Origin: Pseudocitrobacter vendiensis
Lineage (GTDB): Bacteria; Pseudomonadota; Gammaproteobacteria; Enterobacterales; Enterobacteriaceae
Assembly (NCBI RefSeq): GCF_943590815.1
Contig: NZ_CALSBS010000017.1
Span: 42,860-106,859 of the forward strand
DNA: 64,000 nucleotides
Reading direction: 5' to 3'
In this document: positions 53,585 through 61,797 of the stretch, one piece after another
How positions within the stretch are numbered: position 1 is the first letter of the stretch
How the letters are laid out: every line of letters begins with the position of its first letter
Position numbers and translations under genes: made by a program
Notes under the pieces: model-generated
What the model saw: the letters and a program-made list of their open reading frames with translations, nothing else
What the model was told of the DNA's origin: nothing
Database searches by the model: none

Positions 53585-54586
53585 CTAAGATCCCGGTTTT
53601 GTCGCGCACATTGCTGGGTCAAATATAGTCTTCCAGTCCTGCTTCATATCAACCACGGTCCAGCCATGCGCTTTTGCCTGCGTTAATCCTGCAACCAGTT
53701 TTCCACTGGCGGGTGGATGACTATCATAGGCGTATTCACGCGCGGCATCCGTATGATGCACCAGCAGACCGAAGGTTTTCACGTCCGGATTGGCGGCTGT
53801 GTACTGCAACATGGCGAGATCGCCATCGCTATTGCCAAATGCGCCCACGGGGCGCTGGCCCATGAAAAGATGGATAGCCACGGGCTTATTAGTCGCATCG
53901 TCATTGAAGGCCCCTGACATCGTCTTGGTAATTTTTGTCCCGTCGCCGGATAACGCGAATTCGCCGAGCGAGAACGAGCCGATCACCTGTTCAGGCGGAA
54001 TACCGTACATCTTCTGCGACAGCACGCGCATAAAATCGATACCACCGCCGGAAACAATCCATGTTTTAAAGCCGTTTGCCCGCAGATAATCCAGCAGCTG
54101 GCGCATCGGCTGGTAGCCCATCTGGTCGTACTGGCAGCCAAAACGTGCATCTTTGTGCGATGAAACCCAGTTGGCGACACGCTGATTAAAGTCATCCGTC
54201 GTCATGCCGCTGTGCGTGAGCGACAACAGATGCATAAGCCCTTTTTCACCGGAAGCTGCGACGGTTTTGATGTCGTCTTTTAATACGGCCTGCACCAGTG
54301 GGTCGCTTGACCACCCTGGATTTTGCGGGGCCAGACGTTTGACTTCATCCAGCGCGAACTTAATCTGAAACGTCAGCGGCGCTTCCGGCCACAGGGTGCC
54401 GTCATTATCAAATACGACGTAGCGCTTTTCGGTGGGAATAAACGTTGGGCTGTCTGGGGTAGTGGTGTTTTGTACCCATTCCTCGATGGCGCGTTTGGCC
54501 GCCGTATCGTTCCATGCAGAGAGCGGCTCTGCCGCGGCGGTGCCGCAGAAGGCGCATAATGTCAGTGTGATTAACGTACGCTTCAT
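53585..54586 (-). CDS. secreted HAD-superfamily phosphatase
   Basis: 333 aa with signal peptide ending GTAAA|EPL. HAD motif I is VFDNDGTLWPEAP (DxDGT form), motif II VSGGG, motif IV FGNSDGDLAML. Such exported HADs act as periplasmic phosphatases of phosphoserine phosphatase type. Start overlaps the BatD-like stop by 4 bp, making it the last gene of the sulfatase/MoxR operon. Substrate unknown. Confidence 0.85.
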   Translation of the reverse strand: MKRTLITLTLCAFCGTAAAEPLSAWNDTAAKRAIEEWVQNTTTPDSPTFIPTEKRYVVFDNDGTLWPEAPLTFQIKFALDEVKRLAPQNPGWSSDPLVQAVLKDDIKTVAASGEKGLMHLLSLTHSGMTTDDFNQRVANWVSSHKDARFGCQYDQMGYQPMRQLLDYLRANGFKTWIVSGGGIDFMRVLSQKMYGIPPEQVIGSFSLGEFALSGDGTKITKTMSGAFNDDATNKPVAIHLFMGQRPVGAFGNSDGDLAMLQYTAANPDVKTFGLLVHHTDAAREYAYDSHPPASGKLVAGLTQAKAHGWTVVDMKQDWKTIFDPAMCATKPGS

Positions 54587-55596
54587 CGTGAACTCCTGTT
54601 ATCCGGGGTTTGCCCCGGAAGCGAAATAGGCTGCCAGAATCGGCGCCAGCGGTGAGATAAATAACGCGCGCTGCGCAGCAAAGTGCGGCGGAAAATGAAC
54701 ATCAGCACGAGTAACCCGAGTCCACTCGCCAGCAGTAGCGCGCTTAGCCAGGTGAAGGCGTCGCGGCTGCCCTTTAACGCCGATTCCGCACCGGCGGTAC
54801 GCGATGCGGCAACGGTATACTTGCTGCCGGGCAGCTCCGCAGTTTTCCACTGCTGATGGGCGGTATCCCACCAGCGCAATTTAATCGGCGGCAGCGTGAC
54901 TTCACCTGCCACAACCGGCAGATAACGAAGGGTTTCCACCCGTTCTGCGCCTTCAATATCGCCGCGCCCCGAGGTGACGAGACGGTTTTTTGGCGTCAGG
55001 CGCTGGGTATGCGTGCCGTTGATGGCATAAAGCAGCGGAGGGATCTGCGCGGGCATCACATCGGTGGCACGGGCGGTGACCACGCGTTCGATAACGTCAC
55101 CGGCGCGCAGTGTTTGATCTTCACCGCTGCGGTAAATATTCACTTTCTGGCTGAGCGACAGGCTGGCGGCGGGTAGGAAACGGTCCGGCTGTTCAACACC
55201 CTGTGGCCAGTTGACCTGCGTTTCCAGCGCCGGCAGTTTAACCGTCACAGGCGCTTGCCCGGAGGCGGTTAATGTCATTTCGAAGGCCGGTAAACCCAGC
55301 TTGCCCTGATCCCAGGCAGTGAGCTGGCGTTCCATACGTATGCCGCTCCAACTGCTGCCGCCTTCGTGACGGGTCAGGAGCTGATTCGGAGAAGCTCCGG
55401 TCAACATGTCGCCATTTTCTACCGGGAAGCTGGGCCACTGCGGCGGTGGGTTAAACCAGGAATCGGTCCAGAACGTCACCGCTACGCGCACCGGCTGGCC
55501 CGGAACAACGTGTTCGGGGGCGATCAGTTCTCGGGTGACCGTCATTGCCGCCTGGCAGGGAAGCGCCGTCAGCAATAATAACCAGATAAGCTTCAT
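54583..55596 (-). CDS. BatD-like membrane protein
   Basis: 337 aa: signal peptide (LIWLLLLTALPCQA), beta-rich periplasmic region containing VVPGQPVRVAVTFWTDSWF and IPPLLYAINGTHTQRLTPKNRL, then one TM helix (about 279-300, LSALLLASGLGLLVLMFIF) and a basic cytoplasmic tail. Fits the BatD family in size, order and position after the VWA proteins. Overlaps both neighbours by 4 bp. Confidence 0.75.
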   Translation of the reverse strand: MKLIWLLLLTALPCQAAMTVTRELIAPEHVVPGQPVRVAVTFWTDSWFNPPPQWPSFPVENGDMLTGASPNQLLTRHEGGSSWSGIRMERQLTAWDQGKLGLPAFEMTLTASGQAPVTVKLPALETQVNWPQGVEQPDRFLPAASLSLSQKVNIYRSGEDQTLRAGDVIERVVTARATDVMPAQIPPLLYAINGTHTQRLTPKNRLVTSGRGDIEGAERVETLRYLPVVAGEVTLPPIKLRWWDTAHQQWKTAELPGSKYTVAASRTAGAESALKGSRDAFTWLSALLLASGLGLLVLMFIFRRTLLRSARYLSHRWRRFWQPISLPGQTPDNRSSR

Positions 55597-57107
55597 TGGT
55601 TTTCTCCTGACTGGGTGCGGTAAAGGCTTTCCAGTAGCCCTGAAGGTGAAACGGCCAGGTTTTCATACCACTGATTCACCTGCGGGTTCCCGCCGGCAAT
55701 GGGCTGAATATCCTTTTGCTCTGCCCCCTGGTGGGGCTTCAGGTCATGCTTAATTTCATCAGGTTTGTAATCTTCTTCTTCACTCTGCGCAGATTTGTTC
55801 TCGCGCTCTTTTTGTCGCAGTTGCATGATGATAGCGGCGATTTTCGCACGGTTACCCTGTGCCATCTTCCAGTCCGGACGTAGACTTAACGCCCGGTCGT
55901 AGCTGTTCAGCGCCTGTTGCCACTGTTTTTGTTGGGCGTAACTATTGCCGGTCCAGAGCAGGGTTTCCGGGGTTTGTTGGGCCTGGCGGAACGCGGCGGT
56001 GGCGGCGGGATAATTGCCCGCCCGATACCATGCAATACCCCGCCGTAGCGGGTCGCTATAATGCTGGGCCGCACGGGTGTAATCCCCGTCGGCAAACGCG
56101 TGCTGCCCTTGTACATCCGGGCTTATCCAGGAGTCCAGCCAGGTGGCGTGCCCTGAAGGCTGCCAGAACAGCAGTGGCGCAACTAAGATCCAGCAAAAAA
56201 GCTGACGTCGTAAGAAAAACAGCAAGGCAAGCATCGGGATCGCCAGCAGCCAGCCATCGTTACGCCAGTGTAAATCGCTGCGGGCATTGTTCTGCGCGGT
56301 GACGCTTTGCTGGATGTGACTCTGTATCACGGGCAGGTCGTCGTCATCGGCGGTCACCAGCGTGACCGGGATACCGTCGTCACGCACCTGTTCAAAGCGC
56401 GAAACGTTCAGTCGCGTATCGGTACCGCTGGCGGCATATTTCTCGGGTAACGCGCCCCCCTGAGCGGTTCCCGGCACCCAGATTTGGATTGGCGTTTTCT
56501 GTTCACCCAGCCACTTTGCGTCTTCCGGGCTGAGATTATCGGCAACCAGGATAATGCTACGCGGCGCGGCGGGCATATTATGCAGCGCCAGCGAGACCGC
56601 ATGCTGTAATCCCGAACCCTCGCCAGAGGGTAATAATGCTGGCGTTTGTGCATGCAGGAACAGCGAGTAAAATGCCGTGTCGACGGTCAGCGGGGTCGTC
56701 AGCCAGGCCCCGGCGTTATAGACCACCAGGCCAAAACGGGTACCCGGCATACGCTCCATCAGCGACATGATTTTGGTCTGCATCCGCTGATGTCGGCTGG
56801 GAGGCAGGTCGCTGGCAAACATCGCGGTATCCTGTTGCAAAATGACCATCACGTTGCTTTCCGGCGTCAGGGCGGCGGGAAGCTGACGCTGCCAGCTAGG
56901 ACCGGCCAGCGCGATAACGCCAAGCATCGCCAGCCACGGCAACGCCCGGCTGAGTTTGTGCTGCCGTCCGACAATCAGCGCTTTCGCCAGCGGCTTATCC
57001 ATAATCCGCGACCAGGCGCTACGCCCGGCGGAGGGTAACCACCACAGTACGATGGCGGGGATTAGCAGCAGTAAACGCCAGGGGTATAAAAAGTGGAAAT
57101 CACTCAT
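55593..57107 (-). CDS. BatB/BatC-like VWA-TPR membrane protein
   Basis: 504 aa. Two N-terminal TM helices, VWA domain from about residue 85 (MVILQQDTAMFASD), a third TM region near 300-330, TPR repeats (about 350-440; YRAGNYPAATAAFRQAQQTPETLL, QQALNSYDRALSLRPDW) and a charged tail. The MIDAS is degraded: D93-T-A-M-F in place of DxSxS, so it may not bind metal. ATG at 57107 (MSDFHFLYPWR) overlaps the preceding stop by 4 bp; the frame continues 31 codons upstream inside the other VWA gene. Confidence 0.85.
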   Translation of the reverse strand: MSDFHFLYPWRLLLLIPAIVLWWLPSAGRSAWSRIMDKPLAKALIVGRQHKLSRALPWLAMLGVIALAGPSWQRQLPAALTPESNVMVILQQDTAMFASDLPPSRHQRMQTKIMSLMERMPGTRFGLVVYNAGAWLTTPLTVDTAFYSLFLHAQTPALLPSGEGSGLQHAVSLALHNMPAAPRSIILVADNLSPEDAKWLGEQKTPIQIWVPGTAQGGALPEKYAASGTDTRLNVSRFEQVRDDGIPVTLVTADDDDLPVIQSHIQQSVTAQNNARSDLHWRNDGWLLAIPMLALLFFLRRQLFCWILVAPLLFWQPSGHATWLDSWISPDVQGQHAFADGDYTRAAQHYSDPLRRGIAWYRAGNYPAATAAFRQAQQTPETLLWTGNSYAQQKQWQQALNSYDRALSLRPDWKMAQGNRAKIAAIIMQLRQKERENKSAQSEEEDYKPDEIKHDLKPHQGAEQKDIQPIAGGNPQVNQWYENLAVSPSGLLESLYRTQSGENQ

Positions 57108-58081
57108 GCCATTCTCTCCCTGAACGCGCGATACAGATTGAAGGTCAGCAGTAAAATCAGCGCGGCGGCCAGCGGCCAGGCAAACAGTGGTATACGCCAT
57201 GACCAGCCGATGCTTTTCACCTGCACCGGCGTGATGGCGTCAATCTCTTGCCAGACTGCATCCAGCGATGCCCCGCTGTTCTGCGCCGTCCACGCGCGTC
57301 CACCGGTGGTATGGGCGATGTCCTGTAAAAGATCTAAATCCACGTTGTCATCGCCGCCAGTGTTCACGTCGCCAAATGCGATGGTGTGGACCTGTACGTG
57401 GTGACTGGCTGCCAGCTGTGCGGCGAGGCGTGGGGTCAGCTGTGAGGCGGTATCGTTACCGTCGGTCAGAAGAATAGCGAGTTTGCTGGCGTCATTGTTG
57501 CCGCTGGAATCCAGCAGCTTCACCGTCACGCCCAGCGCGTCGCCAATCGCCGTCTGTTGCCCTGCCATGCCCGGCGCAAGCTGGTTGATACGGGTTTCCA
57601 GCGCCTGTTTGTCTTCGCTGACCGGTGCGAAAGGCCAGGCACTGTTGGCAAAGATAACTAAACCAATGCGGTCAGATTTGCGGGCCGCCACGAATTTTTT
57701 AACCGACTCCTGCACCGCCTGTAGCCGGGTAATACCGCCCGCAACGTCGTTTTTCTCCATGGAGCCGGAAACGTCCAGAATCAGCATGATGTTGCGCATC
57801 GGTTTTTCAATATGCTGCGGTGGGGTGAGTAATTCCGGGCGAGCAAGCGCACAGACCAGCAGCGCCCAGACCAACCAGAACAGTCCGGTGGATAGCTTTC
57901 CGCCACGGGCAGGCTGACTGTTGAGCTGGAGTTCATTAATCAACCCAGGTAAAAAAGGCACCCGGACATACTCTTTCAGCGAGCGCTCTTTGGCCATCAC
58001 AAAGCGGCCTGCCAGCGGCAGTAAGAGCAGTAGCCAGGCCCACGGCCAGGCAAAGGCCAGTCGTGAGAGGTATTCAGACAT
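57104..58081 (-). CDS. BatA-like VWA membrane protein
   Basis: 325 aa. TM helices at about 10-26 and 65-80, VWA domain with intact MIDAS D103-V-S105-G-S107, further Thr (GQQTAIGDAL) and Asp (LLTDGNDTAS), and a C-terminal TM helix. MoxR-associated VWA proteins act as partner-binding subunits. ATG at 58081 (MSEYLSRL) overlaps the DUF4381 stop by 8 bp. Confidence 0.9.
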   Translation of the reverse strand: MSEYLSRLAFAWPWAWLLLLLPLAGRFVMAKERSLKEYVRVPFLPGLINELQLNSQPARGGKLSTGLFWLVWALLVCALARPELLTPPQHIEKPMRNIMLILDVSGSMEKNDVAGGITRLQAVQESVKKFVAARKSDRIGLVIFANSAWPFAPVSEDKQALETRINQLAPGMAGQQTAIGDALGVTVKLLDSSGNNDASKLAILLTDGNDTASQLTPRLAAQLAASHHVQVHTIAFGDVNTGGDDNVDLDLLQDIAHTTGGRAWTAQNSGASLDAVWQEIDAITPVQVKSIGWSWRIPLFAWPLAAALILLLTFNLYRAFRERMA

Positions 58082-58514
58082 GGGGTAATCCCTCAAACCA
58101 GGTGCGAAGCTGCATACGCAGCCGCGCGGTATCGGCATCGCTCAGCTGGTTTTCTGGCTGACAGTAGCGTTCGCAAAGATGCTGGCGCAGCACATCATCC
58201 AGCGGGACGTGCTGCAACCATTGGGCTGGATCCAGCGCGCCGCTCACCTGTTCCCGCGGCTGATGCACCAGCAAAACGCGTTTCATCAGCAGCAGCCAGC
58301 TGTCTACCGTTTGCGGCTGAGTAAGCGCTGTCAGGGCCTGACGACGCCATAGGTTACGCCGCCATCTGGCGAGGCGAATGATGAAGAAAATCAGCAGCAC
58401 GACCAGGATGATGCAGCCCAGGGCAAACCATCCCGGCGGCAGGGGAAACCATGACGGCGAATCGGGGAGAGCCGGTTCCGCCAGTTCGGGTACCGTAAAT
58501 CCTTTCTCCAGCAT
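58074..58514 (-). CDS. DUF4381 membrane protein
   Basis: 146 aa, one TM helix (about 31-48, ALGCIILVVLLIFFIIRLA) and a helical cytoplasmic domain containing LALTALTQPQ-like and SWLLLMKRVLL segments typical of DUF4381, a regular companion of MoxR/BatA genes. Begins directly after the DUF58 stop with no gap. Confidence 0.85.
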   Translation of the reverse strand: MLEKGFTVPELAEPALPDSPSWFPLPPGWFALGCIILVVLLIFFIIRLARWRRNLWRRQALTALTQPQTVDSWLLLMKRVLLVHQPREQVSGALDPAQWLQHVPLDDVLRQHLCERYCQPENQLSDADTARLRMQLRTWFEGLPHV

Positions 58515-59420
58515 CTAGACCCCTTTTTGTAGCTGTCGGAGCAGATCTCCGGCGACGACAATCTGCTTCACCTGGACGCCAAGCCGCGAGAGGCGCGACG
58601 CCTGTGCCGAAAGTCGTGCGGTGATGCTCTGTTTGATGCTGTCCTGTAGCGCGGGTGAGAGCGAAAATGCCGCCTCTTGCCCTTCATAGCGTGCGGCCAG
58701 TCGCCCGTGCGCAGGCAGGCGTAAATGCAGATCGTCGAGCATCACGAACGCGCTCACTTCCCCCCGACGGCGCAGCGCCGCCAGCAGTGCATCGCACTCG
58801 TTATCCAGATCGTGAAAATCGCTGATTAACGCCACCCAGCAGCCGGTGGGAATCACCGGTAGGCTGTGGCGCAGGATGTCCGCCAGCGAAAGTGAATGGG
58901 GGGCTTCATGCGGATAGTTGTCCGCCACAGAGTGGTTGTACTGCACGACATCGTCGAGAAACGCGGGCAGCGTAGCGTTTGGCGCACGGCATTTGCGCAG
59001 GGAAAAGTCCCGGTCGCCAAATACGATGCCGCCTAAACGATCGCCATCGTGCCAGCTGCGCCAGGCCAGCAGCCCGGCGGTTTTTGCCGCTGCCACGGAT
59101 TTTGTCTGGACCCGCGTCGAAAAGAACATATCCCGTCGCTGATCGACCAGCAAAAACACAGGACGCTCTTTTTCTTCGTTATACAGGCGGATCCACGGGG
59201 TGCGCATGCGGGCAGTGGCCTGCCAGTCGATCAGCCGGACGTCATCGCCGGGCTGATAGCGACGCAGGCTGTCAAAGTTTAGTCCGCGCCCCTGCTGGCG
59301 AGAGGTGCGTTCTCCGCCGAGCGCGCCCGGCGGGATTTGCCCGGGCGGATTGGCGATGGCTCGCGCATCAGCGGCAAGCTTCAGCAGCGTATCGCGGTCA
59401 ACGCGAACGGCGCTGCTCAT
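58515..59420 (-). CDS. DUF58 protein
   Basis: 301 aa, soluble. The DUF58 signature YQPGDDVRLIDWQATARM is at residues 55-72; a degenerate VWA-like fold follows (FLLVDQRRDMFF, WVALISDFHDLD). DUF58 proteins are conserved partners of MoxR ATPases. The ATG shares one base with the MoxR stop (TAATG). Confidence 0.9.
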   Translation of the reverse strand: MSSAVRVDRDTLLKLAADARAIANPPGQIPPGALGGERTSRQQGRGLNFDSLRRYQPGDDVRLIDWQATARMRTPWIRLYNEEKERPVFLLVDQRRDMFFSTRVQTKSVAAAKTAGLLAWRSWHDGDRLGGIVFGDRDFSLRKCRAPNATLPAFLDDVVQYNHSVADNYPHEAPHSLSLADILRHSLPVIPTGCWVALISDFHDLDNECDALLAALRRRGEVSAFVMLDDLHLRLPAHGRLAARYEGQEAAFSLSPALQDSIKQSITARLSAQASRLSRLGVQVKQIVVAGDLLRQLQKGV

Positions 59421-60424
59421 TATGCCACCACGGCGTCAAGCAGCATCCGCACGGCATCGTCCGGCGTGCAGTTGTCGGCGCTGGCCTGGTAGCTGAGCAT
59501 CAGGCGGTGGCGCAACACGGCCGGGGCTATCTTTTTAATGTCTTCTGGCAGTACCGCGTCACGGCCTTCCAGCCAGGCCTGCGCCCGGCCGCAGCGCTCC
59601 AGCGCCAGCGTACCGCGGGGACTGATGCCAAACGACAGATAACCGGCCAGCGTATCGCTCACCGACTGCGGATGGCGGCTTAAATCCACAAGGTTGACGA
59701 TATAGTTTTCGACCGTAGAGGAGACGTGTATGGCAGAGATGGCCTGCCAGCATTCGGCAATTTCCTGCTGACTCAGCATCAGCGGATCGGGTTGTTCCGG
59801 TGCAGATGATGCGGCGTTGGTTAGCTGTTGATATTTTTTCTGCTGCTCGGCACGCACCAGCTGCATGACTTTCTGTTCGTTTTCTTTTGACGGGTAGTGC
59901 ACCAGCACCTTCATCAAGAAACGGTCCAGTTGGGCTTCCGGCAGCGGCCAGGTGCCTTCCTGATCCACCGGGTTTTGCGTGGCGAGGACCATAAAAACGC
60001 CGGGCAGAGGCCAGCTGTTGCCCGCCACGGTGACGTGACGCTCTTCCATCGCTTCCAGCAGTGCGGACTGCACGCGGGCCGAGGCGCGGTTGATTTCATC
60101 GGCAAGGATGATATTGCCGAACACCGGGCCGGGGCGAAAGCGAAATTGATCTTCTTCGCGGGCGGCGTTTTGCTGATAAATTTCGCTGCCGGTGATGTCT
60201 GAAGGCAGAAGATCTGGCGTGAACTGAATACGACGATAATCCCCTTCAACGTGGCGTGCAAGTTCGCGCACGGCACGGGTTTTCGCCAGCCCCGGTAACC
60301 CTTCCAGCAGCACGTGTCCGTCGCAGAGCAGGGCGATTATCAACATGCGTACCAGCTCTTCCTGACCAAGAACCTGTTCGTTCATCCGTTGTTCAAGCTG
60401 CAATAACTTTTCTCTATTTATCAT
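59420..60424 (-). CDS. MoxR-family AAA+ ATPase
   Basis: 334 aa. Walker A EGLPGLAKT (41-49), Walker B IILADEINRAS, sensor 1 ATQNPVDQEGTWPLPEAQLDRF, and the C-terminal lid with SPRGTLALERCGRAQAWLEGR. MoxR ATPases act as chaperones that activate or insert cofactors into partner complexes together with VWA proteins. Overlaps the sulfatase-maturase gene by 4 bp. Confidence 0.95.
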   Translation of the reverse strand: MINREKLLQLEQRMNEQVLGQEELVRMLIIALLCDGHVLLEGLPGLAKTRAVRELARHVEGDYRRIQFTPDLLPSDITGSEIYQQNAAREEDQFRFRPGPVFGNIILADEINRASARVQSALLEAMEERHVTVAGNSWPLPGVFMVLATQNPVDQEGTWPLPEAQLDRFLMKVLVHYPSKENEQKVMQLVRAEQQKKYQQLTNAASSAPEQPDPLMLSQQEIAECWQAISAIHVSSTVENYIVNLVDLSRHPQSVSDTLAGYLSFGISPRGTLALERCGRAQAWLEGRDAVLPEDIKKIAPAVLRHRLMLSYQASADNCTPDDAVRMLLDAVVA

Positions 60425-61716
60425 CGGCGTAGCCCTGCAAAATCACGTTTGATTAGGGTTGTGATGCCCACCAGAATCGGCTCGGCATAGTTGAAAAAGG
60501 CTTTGATGCCTGGGCAAAGATAGTTCAGCCCCAGCTCGCCATCCGGTGCGCGCACAATGCGGTTTTTCGGGCATTCGCCCCAGCACAGCTTCAGATAGGG
60601 GCAGGTTTTGCAGTAGCTGGGCAGCGTGTCGCGCTTGCCCATGCCGAAGGCTTTCTGCCGTTCGGAAAAAGCCAGGTGCGATAGCTGGGCGTGTTCAATA
60701 TTGCCAATCTGGTATTCCGGATAGACGTAGTGATCGCAGGAAAAAATGTCGCCATTTTTCTCAATCGCCAGCCCTTTGCCGCAGAATTCGGAATGGGTAC
60801 AAATCTGCGCCGGCATCCCCATGGTCTGGGCGACTGCCGTTTCAAACAGATTGACCTGTACGCGGCCCAGATCGTTATTGACCCACTCTTCAAACACGGC
60901 AATCAGAAATTTGCCCCAGTCTTCAGGATCAACCGACCAGTCGGTGACAATAGAGTCGAGATCGCCGGGGCGCGCGCGACGGCTACCGGTGACCGGAATG
61001 GCGTCGTCCTGCCAGAACTGCGGTGCGGTTTGCTTAAAATCGACCGGTTCGACGCAGGGGTTAAACTGCACGTAGGTCGCACCCAGTTCGCGAGTGACGA
61101 AGCGGTACACTTCTAACGGAAAGCGGGCATTGGTGCGGTTTACCGTCACCAGCGCGTTAAACGGGACGCTGTGACGCTTCAGGGCCTCAACGCCCGCCAT
61201 CACTTTGTCGAATGTCGGTTTGCCGCTACGGGTAACGCGATAGCGGTCATGCAGTTCGCGTGGGCCATCAATGGATAGACCCACCAGAAATTGATGTTGT
61301 TTGAGAAATTCAGCCCATTTGTCGTTCAGCAACACGCCATTAGTTTGTAAGTCGTTTTCGACGCGCTGGCCGGGCTTTTGATACTGCTTCTGAAATTTGA
61401 CGACCTTCTGGAAAAACTCCAGCCCCATCAACGTGGGCTCGCCGCCTTGCCAGGAAAAAACCACCTGGTCGCCGTCCTGACCGTCGATATACTGGCGAAT
61501 AAAATTCTCCAGCACCTCGTCGCTCATGCCGGTATGTCGGTCCTGATGCAGTAGTTCTTCTTTATGCAGATAAAAACAGTAGGAACAGTCAAGATTACAG
61601 GTCGAACCGGTAGGCTTGGCCATCACATGAAAGCGGCGCTTGTATTCTGGTCCATTGCCGTCATATTTTTCCGCCGACGGAAGCGCTTTAACCGGTAGTG
61701 TGGTGCTGTACTTCAT
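60421..61716 (-). CDS. anaerobic sulfatase-maturating radical SAM enzyme
   Basis: 431 aa. Radical SAM cluster C40-x3-C44-x2-C47 (CNLDCSYC), AdoMet-binding GGEPTLMG, and a SPASM domain with CTHSEFCGKGLAI, CDHYVYPEY and CKTCPYLKLCWGECPKNR for two auxiliary [4Fe-4S] clusters. Oxidises an active-site Ser or Cys of a sulfatase to formylglycine in the cytoplasm without oxygen. ATG at 61716 (MKYSTTLPVK) is supported by AGGGG. Lies 81 bp after the sulfatase gene. Confidence 0.95.
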   Translation of the reverse strand: MKYSTTLPVKALPSAEKYDGNGPEYKRRFHVMAKPTGSTCNLDCSYCFYLHKEELLHQDRHTGMSDEVLENFIRQYIDGQDGDQVVFSWQGGEPTLMGLEFFQKVVKFQKQYQKPGQRVENDLQTNGVLLNDKWAEFLKQHQFLVGLSIDGPRELHDRYRVTRSGKPTFDKVMAGVEALKRHSVPFNALVTVNRTNARFPLEVYRFVTRELGATYVQFNPCVEPVDFKQTAPQFWQDDAIPVTGSRRARPGDLDSIVTDWSVDPEDWGKFLIAVFEEWVNNDLGRVQVNLFETAVAQTMGMPAQICTHSEFCGKGLAIEKNGDIFSCDHYVYPEYQIGNIEHAQLSHLAFSERQKAFGMGKRDTLPSYCKTCPYLKLCWGECPKNRIVRAPDGELGLNYLCPGIKAFFNYAEPILVGITTLIKRDFAGLRR

Positions 61717-61797
61717 ATAGCAGACCCCTAACAAGAAAACGTCACTACTCTTCAAAAAACGGGCAGACTGTTTGCACAGCCTGCCAGGAGGCTTGGG

